Below are positions 1-11,663 of a stretch of 64,000 nt of DNA, one piece after another. Within the stretch, counting starts at the first letter, position 1. Each line of letters starts with the position of its first letter. The DNA is from Inia geoffrensis (lineage: Eukaryota > Chordata > Mammalia > Artiodactyla > Iniidae), in assembly GCA_036417435.1 (NCBI GenBank), contig CM070900.1, positions 123,458,315-123,522,314 on the forward strand. Reading direction: 5' to 3'. The notes beneath the pieces are model-generated. The model ran no database searches. It was not told the origin of the DNA and saw nothing but the letters and a program-made list of their open reading frames with translations. Made by a program: the position numbers and the translations under genes.

Positions 1-217
1 GTGCCACAACTACTGAGCCCGCATGCCACAACTACTGAAGCCCATGTGCCTAGAGCCCATGCTCCGCAACAAGAGAAGCCACCACAATGAGAAGCCCGCG
101 CACCGCAGTGAAGAGTAGCCCCCGCTTGCAGCAACTAGAGAAAGCCCACACGCAGCAACGAAGACCCAATGCAGCCAAAAATAAATAAATAAATAAATTT
201 TAAAATAAAATAAATAA
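1..217 (+). mobile_element. CHR-type tRNA-derived SINE, 5' end cut by the window start
   Basis: It contains the body repeats 'ccacaactactga', 'gagaagccaccacaatgaga' and 'agtagcccccgct' of the long (~310-base) cetacean CHR SINE. It ends in an AAATAAATAAAT tail at about 177-217. The tRNA-like head lies left of the window. Confidence 0.9.
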
Positions 218-220
218 ACT

Positions 221-779
221 GAGGCATATCAAAAATTTTAAAGTTTACTTGAGCAAAAAATTATTTTAATCGGCAGGGCCAAACTGGAAGTGGTTGGCAG
301 TGCTCCATCAACAGGATCCAGGGGAAAGACTTATACAGAAGAAGAGGAAGCAAAGCAAGGGGATTATTTGATTGGCGATGACTTAAGCATTTGTATTTGG
401 GAAAGCCTAGTTAGGGATGTGTGACTGGTTGTCCTTAGGTCTCAATTTCTTAATCTTGAAGAATTTACGTGCTTATGTTTTGGTTTGCTTATGTGGGCTA
501 CTATGGTTTTAGAACCAACTCAGTCTAATGGTCTCCTTGTTTATTTAACATTACTTTGAGGGGCTGTGTTGAACCTACAGTATTTACTGATCGCAAACCA
601 TTGTCATTTAAATATGATTTATAATATCTCTAAACTTGAATGTATAACTGGTATGGTCTGAGGGGCCCACCATGAATAATAAAGACACTGCTATCGCTGG
701 GAAACTCTAAGGGTTTAGAAGTTACCTCCCAGAAACCGGGGACAAAGTCTAGCCCAATTCTTTATTATATAAAACTGTA
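221..779. other. Repeat-like block, possibly an ancient LTR; not assigned
   Basis: The block opens 'tgaggcatatc' and includes phrases such as 'aactctaagggttt' and 'ccggggacaaag' that recall old ERV LTR ends. No TSD or coding remnant was seen. Orientation and family are uncertain. Confidence 0.3.
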
Positions 780-935
780 TATCTGATAAGGAGCTAGTGT
801 CCAGAATATATAAAGAACACTTACAACTGAACAATAAAAGGACAACTCAATTAAAAAGTGAGCAAAGGATTTGAACAGACTTTTTTCCCAAAGAAGTTAT
901 ACAAATGGCTAATAAGCACATGAAAATATACTCGG
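780..935 (+). mobile_element. LINE-1 ORF2 3'-region fragment
   Basis: It contains the L1 ORF2 C-terminal coding text around 'gtgagcaaaggatttgaaca' and 'cccaaagaagttatacaaat'. It is short and diverged. The adjoining 936-1065 looks like a degraded L1 piece in the opposite orientation. Confidence 0.7.
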
Positions 936-1439
936 CGTCATTACTTCATTACCCATCTTGGTCATGAAATATTTTCCTTCTTCTATATTATTGAATTTAT
1001 TTTTCCAATATTTTGTTGAGGATTTTTTAGTAGCAAAGGTATTTCTTATTGAATATTGATATCTTGTATCCAGAAACTAACCTGAAATCTCAACTCTTTT
1101 TTGACTGAGGGACAGGAAAGCAAAAGCAGCACGGCTTATCTCTCATTCTCTCTGTTCTGTCTGTATTTTCCAGACCTCCACCAGGGAGTCCTGTGCTTTG
1201 GAAGGAATTAGGTAAGGCTCATCCTTTGGCGCTCGTTTAGGTCCTTTATCCACCATTTAGAATCTGAGGAATGGAGGGCACAGTTGATGTCTCCTTACAC
1301 CTCTGATAGGCCTGGTACTATGAGATAAGCTGTGCCTCCTGCTTCCTGTCATTCTCCGTGACTGATTTCTCCTCGTTCTTCAGTTGGATGCCACATCTAC
1401 TAGATGACTTCCCTGAATTTCTCCGTGTTCCCAACCCCA

Positions 1440-1962
1440 TTTTTTAAAAAAAAATATGTATTTAGGGACTTCCCTGGTGGTACAGTGGTTAAGAATCCGC
1501 CTGCCAATGCACGGGACACGGGTTTCATCCCTAGTTCGGGAAGATCCCACATGCCGCAGAGCAACTAAGCCCATGCGCCACAACTACTGAGCCCGCGTGC
1601 CACAACTACTGAAGCCCACGTGCCTAGAGCCTGTGCTCCGTAACAAGAGAAGCCACCTCAGTGAGAAGCCTGTGCACCGCAATGAAGAGTAGCCCCCCTT
1701 GCTGCGACTAGAGGAAGCCCGTACTAAGCAACAAAGACCCAACACAGCCAAAAATAGATAGGTAAAATAAATAAAATTTAAAATAAAATAAAATATTTAT
1801 TTGGCTGCACCAGGTCTTGGTTGTGGCATGTGGGATCTTTAGTTGTGGCATGCGGCATCTTAGTTGCAGTATGTGGGATCTAGTTCCCTGACCAGGGATC
1901 GAACCCATGCCCCCTGCATTAGGATCGTGGAGTCTTAATCACTGGACCACCAGGGAAGTCCC
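1440..1962 (-). mobile_element. Short tRNA-SINE (minus), split in its tail by another SINE
   Basis: The body is at 1794-1962, reading from the T/A-rich tail to '…accaccagggaagtccc'. Its T-rich tail seems to start at 1440. The 9-base flank 'ccaacccca' occurs at 1431-1439 and again at 1963-1971, which is a target-site duplication enclosing both this element and the plus-strand SINE at 1465-1793. Confidence 0.8.
1465..1793 (+). mobile_element. Long CHR SINE inserted into the tail of another SINE
   Basis: It starts 'gggacttccctggtggta', includes the head B-box-like 'gggtttcatcc' and the full CHR body, and ends in AAAATAAA repeats. Near-duplicate flanks 'atatgtattta' and 'atatttattt' suggest insertion into the A/T tail of the minus-strand SINE at 1440-1962. 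Confidence 0.88.
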
Positions 1963-2067
1963 CCAACCCCAGTTTTGGTTCAAGTGCATCTCCCACATGT
2001 TCCTCCTGTACTTTATGTGTATCTCTGCCATAGGTGGCATTATTACATGGTATTACTGTGACATGTA

Positions 2068-2390
2068 GACAGTGTAGTGTGGTAATTAAAAGTAGGGACA
2101 CTGAAGTCAGAATGTCTGGGTTTAAATTCTGGCTTTATTTAGTATAGACAATGTGACGTAAAGCTTCTTAAATTCTTTGTGCCTCAGATCCCTCATCTAT
2201 AACATAATGATAATCATGCCTCTTGCATAAGGTTGCTGAGAAGCAAAATGAACCCTAGATATTTGTAGACAGACTGAAGTTTAATTTTTTAGCTTTTATT
2301 ATTTAGATAAATAATGTATCTATAGAAATTAGTATTATGTTTGGCACATAGTAATTGATCCATAAAAATTACCTATCATTATTGTTGTTT
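2068..2390 (+). repeat. MIR SINE relic
   Basis: It shows the MIR core order: 'tctgggtttaaattctggct', then 'tgcctcagatccctcat', a 'ggttgctgag' block and 'ttggcacatagtaattgatc'. It is diverged, with an A/T-rich internal insertion. Confidence 0.8.
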
Positions 2391-2404
2391 TTTAAAATTT
2401 CTAA

Positions 2405-2522
2405 TTTATCCAGGGGATAGTAAGCTTCTTGAGGGCAGAGAGCTTTATCTTATTCCTTTGTCATTCTCCAGCACTAGCAAGTATGCCTGGCAAAGAGTAG
2501 GTACTCAACAAATGTTCTGTTG
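2405..2522 (+). repeat. LINE-2 3'-end relic
   Basis: It matches the typical L2 end: 'cttgagggcagagagctt', then 'agcactagcaagtatgcctg', then 'gtaggtactcaacaaatg'. The stretch 2523-3743 to its right shows nothing I can name. Confidence 0.7.
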
Positions 2523-3752
2523 TTTTTTTAACACAGACAGACAAGAAGGCTTTGGTCTTAGGGGCAAAGCTAAAAAAAATAAACTTCAGTCTATCTCCAA
2601 ATACCTAGGGTTCGTTTTGCTTCTTTCCAGAGTCCATGCAGTAATCATCCTTTGGGACTATCCATGGTGCTGACCTTTGCCCAATTGGCTTAAGTGGCCA
2701 GAGCCTGCCCCAACAATTTGGGTTGTATTCTCTATTGACTTAATACCTCTGCTGCACCCCCAGTCTGACTGAGCATGCTGTCACCTCAGTGTGCTGATGA
2801 CTAAGGCTTTTCAGTAACCCTCCCTACCTGACTTCCTAAATCGGCCAGTAGGTGCTTCTTTCCTAAATCCTATTCAAATTGCTTCTCATGACTCCAGTCA
2901 CTAATGTAGCTAACTCTCTTCTTTATTCCCAATCAGTCCCTTTCTCTCTCTCATGCCTTTTCTGTTTTGGTTCCTCCACTATTTTGTTGTGCTTGTTTTT
3001 TTTCTACCTTTTCCTCTTTCCCCAGCTATGATGAAAAAAATTTTTATTTGGTATTCACTTCATTAATGGTGACTCTCCCTCAAAAGATCCCTCTGGAATC
3101 AGTGGCATATTTTATGTCAGTGCAGAAAGAGAGGAAGTAGGGCAGGCCTTCCATGGGACACAAGCAAGAAACAGGCAGGCTTTTCAGAGGTAGGGAGCGG
3201 TGTGTTTGGCCTCTAACATTCACCTGTTTAAAGTAAGTTCAAATATAGATTTTTCTTAAGACAGTTTAGGACGACGGTGGTTATGGAGCGTGTGTGGCAA
3301 CAGGACTCTAACTGGGGGTTAAAACAGGTGGGAAATGCCCCATGGATGAACTTTGGTTACATCACTGGCTTGTGTGGGGCCTTATCTGGCTAGAGAGACA
3401 TTTTTTTGGTCCAGATAAACTCTGCTAGAGGGAAGGCATCCAAAGAACAAAGGGAAAATTCTAGTTTTTTCTCTCCATGACACACTTAAAAGAAATTTAG
3501 CTACATCCACAAACAGATAAAAATCGCCACCATCTTCGAGTAGGAAGACAGAGCATGTATGTATGCAGTTCCTAACGTTGCTATACCAAAGTGTAACCAA
3601 GTTTAGCCTGGTTAAGGACCTCAAGTGAACCAGATTCAGATATGACTGGCAGACTTAGAGCTCCTCAGATGGGTGGGTGCTGGGGGTGATCTGAGCCCAA
3701 AGAGCTAAGACAGCTTCTAACTATTTCCATGATCCCAGGCATTTACTAGAAT

Positions 3753-3959
3753 TTTTTTTTTTTTTTGCTGTACGTGGGCCTCTCACTGTTGTGGCCTCTC
3801 CCGTTGCGGAGCACAGGCTCCGGACGCGCAGGCTCAGCGGCCATGGCTCACGGGGCCCAGCCGCTCTGCGGCACGTGGGATATTCCCGGACCGGGGCACA
3901 AACCCGTGTCTCCTGCATCGGCAGGCGGACTCTCAACCACTGCGCCACCAGGGAAGCCC
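3753..3959 (-). mobile_element. CHR SINE, ~210-base young subfamily
   Basis: A poly-T start is followed by the reversed SINE body, ending '…gcgccaccagggaagccc'. The target-site duplication 'tactagaat' is exact at 3744-3752 and 3960-3968. Confidence 0.93.
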
Positions 3960-4069
3960 TACTAGAATGTTTCTGAAGGCAAATGAATATGTCCTCAGAA
4001 ACATTTGCTATTGTTTTCGGTAACTATAAGTAACTGGGGCAGGAATTTTTTAAAGTTGTATTTTGTTTT

Positions 4070-4350
4070 GTTTTGCTTTTTAAAGCTAACACTGCTTAGA
4101 GGCAGGCATTTTTCAAAGAGCTTCACATACATTACCCACTCAATTTTTAAAGTAACCCAGTGACCTATGTGCTATTATTATGCCATTTTACATATAAAGA
4201 ATTAGGGCCCAGAGAAGTTAAGTAACTTGCCCAAAGTCACACAACACAGCTAGGAAATGACTGTGTCCTTTGAGTCAGGATTCAAATCCAGATGTTCTGA
4301 CTCCAGAGTCTATGCTGTTAACCCCTGTGCTCCTCTGGCTCTTTAAGGGA
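4070..4350 (-). repeat. MIR relic
   Basis: It reads as reversed MIR: 'gcccagagaagttaagtaac', 'ttgcccaaagtcacacaaca' and 'tctgactccagagtctatgc'. The stretch 4351-6904 to its right has no feature I can identify. Confidence 0.8.
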
Positions 4351-6904
4351 ACTATGTGTGGTGGGGCTATCTTTCCAGGGTGTAGGGACTGGGTGGATGT
4401 GCATTTCTTTAAATACTTTTACAACAAATGTCAAGAACACCTTGAAATAAGGATAATAAGTGAAAATAAGGCTATCTCAATAAAAATAAATGCAATTCAA
4501 GGAAGCTGAGAAAGGGGTGAGCAAGTTGTCAGTATGTGTCAAGTTTCCCTACCCGCCCTGCATGGGGAGCCACTTTATTCTTCATTCCTGGGGATCCAGT
4601 TACTTAGCTAGCTCTCTCCAACTCTGTCCCTCCAAATATACTAGACAATTTGTAATCACACATTATGACATTATAACAAATATAGAATAGCTTTTATATT
4701 GTGAAAAAATAGATCTGAATTGAAACTTCTGGACATTTCTCAAATTATCCCTTATGATTTACTCTTTGAAACCATGGAATTTATCTGAGCGAAATTGCTG
4801 CCAAATCATCTACCCTTTCCCTTTGCTTCACTTCCTATAGTTTCTAACATCCACCTTGCAAAACAGCCCCTTCCCTCCAGGCTGTGCAGAAACGGGCTCC
4901 CTGCCAATTTCATATCCCCACTGCCCTCCTGACACCCCTGCCAATTATATTCCCATCTAGTTAAATCTGTTTTACCTTGACAATCAGCATTCAACATATG
5001 TTTTTAAAGCTTCTTTCTTATTCAACTGTATTGCTTTTCTGGCTATTTAAGACTTACCAATATTACAACAATATTCTGCTCTTACTTATTGTAATCTATA
5101 GAATTTTAGTTATATTTTGGGTGAAATAGGCTTTTATGAACTAACCTAGAAACTTAAGTGCCCCTCTTAACCTTGTTTCCATGGGGAAATGCATTTCAAA
5201 TAACAAGCTGATATATAGACGATTAGAAAACAAGCCATTTGTACACCATTGGCTGTCTGGAATGTCAAGGGCCTATGACTTTTATTTGCCACACGATACG
5301 CAGCAACAAAGCAGCTAAATGTGTTTTTCATTTCTATGTGACCACTGTTCTCCCAAGCACAGATGTTTCAAGGTTTCTGTGAGCTGATGGAAGAATGGAA
5401 ATTCTCCAGAAATAACAAACAAACAAAAAAACCCACAATAAATCAACAAGGTGAAATAGTCATTAAACTCCTTGAGAACTGGGTGCGTTAGTCTATCCAA
5501 AGAAAATTTTATGGGACAATGTATAGAAACAGATTTTTTAATAAAGCTTTTCTGATTCAGGGCATACATCTAAGAAAGAATGCTAAGAATTCACAGGTGC
5601 CAAGTAGCAACAAAATGACCTAAGGGCAATCAACCTATCTATAAAATGGAGGGCGTAAAAAGTGGAGAAAAATTGCAAATATAGTCAATTACTATCTATA
5701 CTAAGCAAATTAAAATAGGAAAATACAAACTAAAAGAGATAGTTATTGTGATGATTATGAACTTGGACCATTCAGGGAAAAAAAAAAATATTGGTTTAAT
5801 AGCAATTTAACTGCTCTTAGTGGAATTTTTCAAAATAGCTACCAGGATTGATTTAAATAACTGTACAAGACAAATTTTGTATATTTCTCTCTTATTTACA
5901 AGGAGAAAAGAATTACATGGTAGCATAGGCAATAAAGAGAGGCACCAAATATTAAAACAACATTTTTGGCAAAGATGAAATACGTATAAAACAGAGATAA
6001 AAGGAAAGTAGCATGAAAACAATTGAGATATTTGTTATGTGTTTCCAGAAACCTGAAATTAAAGTAACGCTCCTACATGATGTCCAGAAGCCACACTCAG
6101 CTATGACAACAAAGAAAACGATACCTAGAAAAATTAATGAATGATCAGATTTCTGAGACCTTTTCGAGGATCCACAAACACAGACATAAGGATTAAAAAT
6201 AATAAAACATGGTTTGCGAAATAGAAAACTAGAATAAAAACAAGAAACATCTGGAAATACTGCATGATAACAGAATGCCAAAATGGAGGTTGTTCCAAGA
6301 AACTATAAAAAGACAAAGCTTACGTTGAGCATTGAAAGGCAGGCCTGCTTGCCTAAACCCATGATCTACCCTGTGGTAGTTGCAGTCGCTTGAGACAGCG
6401 GCTGGCAGTGGGGGAATATTCTTGCTTCAGAGGAATGACCCACAGAGTACTCTTTGAGGCTGAAGCCATGGGTCCCTCTGCATACGTTTACTTGCAGCTT
6501 TAGGATACAATATAACAGAGAGAGATCAAGACAATGGCATTGGCAGCTTTTCTGGCTTGACTATCTTTCATTGGAGAAACCTCATATTGGGGTTTGGTGG
6601 TTGAAAAACTTGTTGTCCCCATGGGGGAAGTAACCAAGGCCCAGGTAGCTTCTGGGACTACCTAGAGATACAGGACTCCACACCAAAAGTCCACAGGGAG
6701 CTGAGAGCTTCGTTCAGTGCCTATACCAAAGGGGACTTCATGAAGGTTAGAGCTGCAATAGGATGGCCAGATTAAGTAAAATCCCCAAATACCTTTAACT
6801 TCCATTGTACTTTTTAAAAAAGAACTGGTAAACCTAAGGCCTATCTAGGGTAGTCATAAAGAAGATGAATTGTGAAACAGACCAAGTGAACAATGCTTTG
6901 TCCA

Positions 6905-7335
6905 CATGTGTTGCGTCAGTTAGGATGCTTTTGGCAGCAAGGAACAGAAAAATCAGACTTACAGCTTAAACTATAAGGATGAATAGTTCACTAAGAAGTC
7001 TAGGGAGGCAGTCCTAAGGTTGATTTGATGGTCCAGTTGTGTCACTGAAGAGTCCAGCTCTTTCTATCCTTGATTTCACTGCTCTCATGGTCATAGTTCC
7101 AGGCATCACATTCTTACATTACAGCTTGCAAAGCTAGAAGTGGAGAAAAGTGGACAGAAAACCTTTCTCTTTGCATGCTCCTTTTATCAGAAAGGAGAAG
7201 AATCTCCTGAATTCTCTGGCAGATTCCCCTTAAATCTCATTGTTCAGAACTAGATCAGATGCTCATCCCTAGACCACTTACTCTCAAGGAGGAACAGAGT
7301 TGCTATGATTGGCTTAGACTAATGAAACTATTAGT
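6905..7335 (-). repeat. Ancient interspersed repeat, family not assigned
   Basis: The opening 'tttggcagcaaggaacagaa' and the closing region around 'gctatgattggcttagac' resemble a common mammalian medium-reiteration repeat. I cannot name it or define its ends. A related block in the other orientation may lie at about 46900-47480. Confidence 0.4.
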
Positions 7336-7514
7336 TGGGTACATTGCAGCTAGAATGAAGGGATTCTGCTAGCAAAGAAGGAAGAAGAAATTATACAAAT
7401 TTGTCCTTTAGGAAAGGATAAATAGGTAGATAAAAAGCCTAAGCAAAATGTTATACAGACTACATAAATGTTTATGCTGCTGCTGTGGTGCGGATGGAAA
7501 CATGGAAAGATCAG

Positions 7515-7870
7515 ATAAGCTAAGTAATGCTGCAGGAACAAACAACCCCAAGTAAACAGAAGTTGATTTCTCACTCACGTTACATGTCTATCACAGGTCT
7601 GCTCCACTCATAGACCAAGGCTCACAGAGCAGCTCTTATCTGGAATGCTGCTGGCTTTACAGCAGAGGAATAAAAGACATGGCGAACAAGATGCTCGTTC
7701 TTAATGTTTCTGCTCCAAAGTGACACACGTCATTTCTGCTCATAATTTAATACCTAAAGGAAATCATTTGGTCATGCCTGAGTTCAACAGCCAGGGAGTA
7801 TTATCCTCCTGCAGGAAGGTGATCCCAGGGAAGGGGAACAAATATTTTGAATGATAATGCAATCTACCAA
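7515..7870. repeat. Second ancient repeat-like block, family not assigned
   Basis: The phrases 'ctgcaggaacaaacaacccc' and 'caaagtgacacacgtcattt' recall an old mammalian DNA-transposon or LTR repeat. The remainder to 8820 is unremarkable apart from a short CT run at 8214-8232. Confidence 0.35.
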
Positions 7871-8827
7871 AAGGGTGGATGTGTCATTTACCCGTTATTC
7901 ACTTCAATGTGGTCATGCACATTTGTGACTCAGCATTAAGTTTTTTTAAAACAATCTAGTTTGAATTTTTCTGTTACCATTAAAGACAGTCCTTGCCATT
8001 TATCCTATGATAAGCCACCTGAAGAACCAAGTAAATGTACAACAGCATTTGTTGTTTATTTTTTTCAATAGAATAATGCAACCATATAAAAAATAATTTA
8101 AAACACCCATAAACAGTTCCATTTCCTGAGCTCCATCTCCCCTTTTCCCCTTAGCTTTAATTCATTCTGAGTGCAGAAAAGATCTTTAACTGTCCTCCTA
8201 ACACCTCATGTTCCCTCTCTCTCTCTCTCTCTTTTAAACCTAGAATTAGGTGGGCTCAAGGAATAGTTCTGACACAACCACAATAGCCTAATCTTTCACA
8301 GTTCAGATATGGCCTAGTTGGAAAAAGCATATTTTATTGTTGAGAAGTTTGTTTATACTGGGGACAAATCCCACACTTTCTAAAGTTCTATTCTAATCCT
8401 CCCAGGACATAGCTTGATAAAGTTCTTGCAAAGCAACTCTCTTCCAGAGAGAGTTTCCTTCTCATTCCGCTCCTGAATCCTCAGGATGAGAATCAGGGCA
8501 ATTATGTAACTATCTGTGATTTCTCTGCACTTAATTATGGGAGGAAACATTGCTTTTCTTGTTGCCGAGGGTTTTGCAGACGCATTTAAAGCAAGCTTTT
8601 GCCCTGAGGGCTTATTTTAACTTATTTTGCGATTAACAAAGTGCTACGGCAACATATTATACAGAAATCATATATGATTTTTTGGCAACAGTTAATAGAT
8701 TAACTTCTTTGTTCTCTAAAGAACTCAAAATTAACGTGAATTGGGCATACATAAGGCATTTTCCCCTAGTATTTCTCAGTCAAGACCTACAGAAAAGCGA
8801 TATTATGTGATCTATTAACTGTGTGTG

Positions 8828-9190
8828 TGTCTAAAATATACATAAAATTTACCATTTTAACCATTTTAAGTGAATAATTTAGTGGCATTAAGTACACTCA
8901 TATTTTTGTGCAAATATCACCACCATCCTTCTCCAGAACTTTTCATCACCCCAAATAGAAGCTCTGTACCCATTTAACAGTAACTCGCCATTACTCCATC
9001 CTCCAAACCACCGCTCTATTTTCTGTTTCTATGAATTTGACTACTCTAGGTGCCTCCTATAAGTAGAATCATACAGTATTTGTCATCTTACAACTAGCTT
9101 ATTTCATTTAGCATAGTGTCCTTAAGGTTCAACCATGTTGCAGCATGTGTCAGAATTTCCTTCCTTTTTAAGACTATTAATTTTTAAATG
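8828..9190 (-). mobile_element. Old LINE-1 3'-end fragment
   Basis: It carries the reversed L1M tail: 'aaaatttaccattttaacca', 'catcaccccaaatagaagct' and 'ttcatttagcatagtgtcct'. Confidence 0.75.
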
Positions 9191-9229
9191 GACATAGATG
9201 ATAATGTATTTCAAAATGATCTGCATTGT

Positions 9230-10212
9230 TTTTAAATATTGTTTTGTCTTACTTTTAATTTACACACAGTTAGATGTACTCTTGAGGTACAGTTCTATGT
9301 GCTTCAGAATATGCGCAGGTTTGTGGAATCACAAACACAATAAGAATACAGAACTCCCCCAAATTTCTCTTGTTACATTCTACCCTCCTCCAATGCTAAT
9401 CCCAAGCAATCATTAATCTGTTCTCCCTCCCTATAGTTTGCCTTTTCCAGAATGTCACATAAGTAAAATCATGAGTATGTAACCTTTTGGAACTGGCTTC
9501 TTTCAGTAATAATACATGAGAGATTGACCCATGTTGTTTGTATCAATCATTTGTTCCTTTTCCTTCCTGAAAAGTATTCCATTGTATGGAACTGTCATAG
9601 TTTGTTTATCCAGCTGCCAGCTGTAAGACATTTGGATTGTTCCCAGTAATGGGCCATAACGAATAATGCTGTTATAAACATTCATGTCTAAGTTTTTGTG
9701 TGGATACAAGTTTTTGTTTCTCTAGGGTAAATAACTAAGAGTAGGAATGTTAAATCACATGGCAAATGCATATTTAACTTTAATAGAAACTGCCAAACTG
9801 TTTTCTAAAGTGGCTGTACTATTTTGCATTCCTACGAGCAAAGTATAAGAAATCCAGTTGCTCCATATTCTCACCAGCATTTGGTTTTGTGTTTTGTGTG
9901 TGTGTTTTAAGACACTCTAATAGGTGTGCAGTGGTATCTTACTGTGGCTTTAATTTACATTTCTATAATAACTAATGGTGTTGCACATCATTTTATGTGC
10001 TTATTTCCCATTCAGTTCTCTTCTTTGGTGACCAGTCTGTTAAAATCTGTTGGCAATTCATGTACTGAGTTTTTTCCTTATTGCTGTGTTTTGAGAGTCC
10101 TTTATATATTATGGCCATGAGTCCTTTATTTGATATGGAATTTGCAAATACTTTTCCCAGTGTATAGCTGACATTTCATTCTCTTAACAGCATATTTAGT
10201 AGATCAAAAGTT
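9230..10212 (-). mobile_element. Old LINE-1 (L1M type), 3' part; continues at 14054
   Basis: Reversed L1 3' UTR and ORF2 C-terminal text runs from 'atagtttgccttttccagaa' to 'ggaatttgcaaatacttttc'. It stops where a plus-strand L1 begins and resumes at about 14054 with the next part of the same reversed L1 ('aattttgatgaaggtcc'), so it was split by that insertion. Confidence 0.8.
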
Positions 10213-11176
10213 ATGTTATATATGCTACTAAATAACCAAGAGATCACTAGAAGAAATCAAAGACGAAATTTAAAAATACCTACAAACAAATGAAAATGAA
10301 AACACGATGACCCAAAACCTATGAGACGCAGCAAAAGCACTTCTAAGAGGGAAGTTTATAGCAATACAAGCCTACCTCAAGAAACAAGAAAAAATCTCAA
10401 ATAAACAACCTAAACTTACACCTAAAGCAATAGAGAAAGAAGAACAAAAAAACTCCCAAAATTAGCAGAAGGAAAGAAATCATAAAGATCAGATCAGAAA
10501 TAAATGAAAAAGAAATAAAGGAAATGAAAGCAAAGATCAATAAAACTAAAAGCTGGTTCCTTGAGAAGATAAACAAAATTGATAAACCACTAGCCAGACT
10601 CATCAAGAAAAAAAGGGAGAAGACTCAAATCAACAGAATTAGAAATGAAAAGGAAAAGAAACAACTGACACTACAGAAATACAAAGGATCCTGAGAGATT
10701 ACTACAAGCAACTCTATGCCAATAAAATGGACAACCTGGAAGAAATGGACAAATTCTTAGGAAAGCAAAAGCTTCCGAGACTGAGCCAGGAGGAAATAGA
10801 AAATATAAACAGACCAATCACAAGCACTGAAATTAAACTGAGATTAAAAATCTTCCAACAAACAAAAGCCCAGGATCAGAGGGCTTCACAGGCGAATTCT
10901 ATCAAACATTTAGAGAAGAGCTAACACCTACCCTACTCAAACGCTTCCAAAATATAGCAGAGGGAGGAACACTCCTAAACACATTCTACGAGGCCACCGT
11001 CACGCTGATAGCAAAACCAGACAAAGATGTCACAAAAAAAGAAAACTACAGGCCAATATCACTGATGAACATAGATGCAAAAATCCTCAACAAAATACTA
11101 GCAAACAGAATCCAACAGCACATTAAAAGGACCATACACACTGATCAAGTGGGGTTTATCCCAGGAATGCAAGCTT

Positions 11177-11383
11177 TTATTTTTTTTTTTGCGGTATGCG
11201 GGCCTCTCACTGCCGTGGCCTCTCCCGCCGCGGAGCACAGGCTCCGGACGCGCAGGCCCAGCGGCCATGGCTCACAGGCCCAGCTGCTCCGCGGCATGCA
11301 GGACCCTCCCAGACCGGGACACGAACCCCCGTCCCCTGCATTGGTAGGCGGACTCTCAACCACTGCGCCACCAGGGAAGCCCA
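11177..11383 (-). mobile_element. CHR SINE (minus) inside LINE-1 ORF2
   Basis: A T-rich start is followed by the reversed ~205-base SINE ending '…caccagggaagccc'. The L1 reads 'ggaatgcaag' before it and 'aaggattctt' after it, so about 3-4 bases are duplicated at the site. Confidence 0.9.
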
Positions 11384-11459
11384 AGGATTCTTTAATATAC
11401 ACAAATCAATCAATGTGATACACCATCTTAACAAATTGAAGGATAAAAACCATATTATA

Positions 11460-11663
11460 GGGCTTCCCTGGTGGCGCAGTTGTTGAGAGTCTGCCTGCTG
11501 ATGCAGGGGACACGGGTTCGTGCCCCAGTCTGGGAGGATCCCACATGCCACGGAGCAGCTGGGTCCGTGAGACATGGCTGCTGAGCCTGCATGTCCAGAG
11601 ACTGTGCTCCGCAACGGGAGAGGCCACAACAGTGAGAGACCTGCGTACCGCAAAACAGACAAA
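11460..11663 (+). mobile_element. CHR SINE (plus) inside LINE-1 ORF2
   Basis: It runs from 'gggcttccctggtggcgc' to '…accgcaaaacagacaaa'. The flanks 'catattata' (11451-11459) and 'catatgata' (11664-11672) are a 9-base duplication with one mismatch. It lies only 76 bases from the opposite-strand SINE at 11177-11383. Confidence 0.92.

Noticed and set aside
11207..11662. 151-codon minus-strand frame
   Set aside because: It runs across the two SINEs and a scrap of antisense L1.
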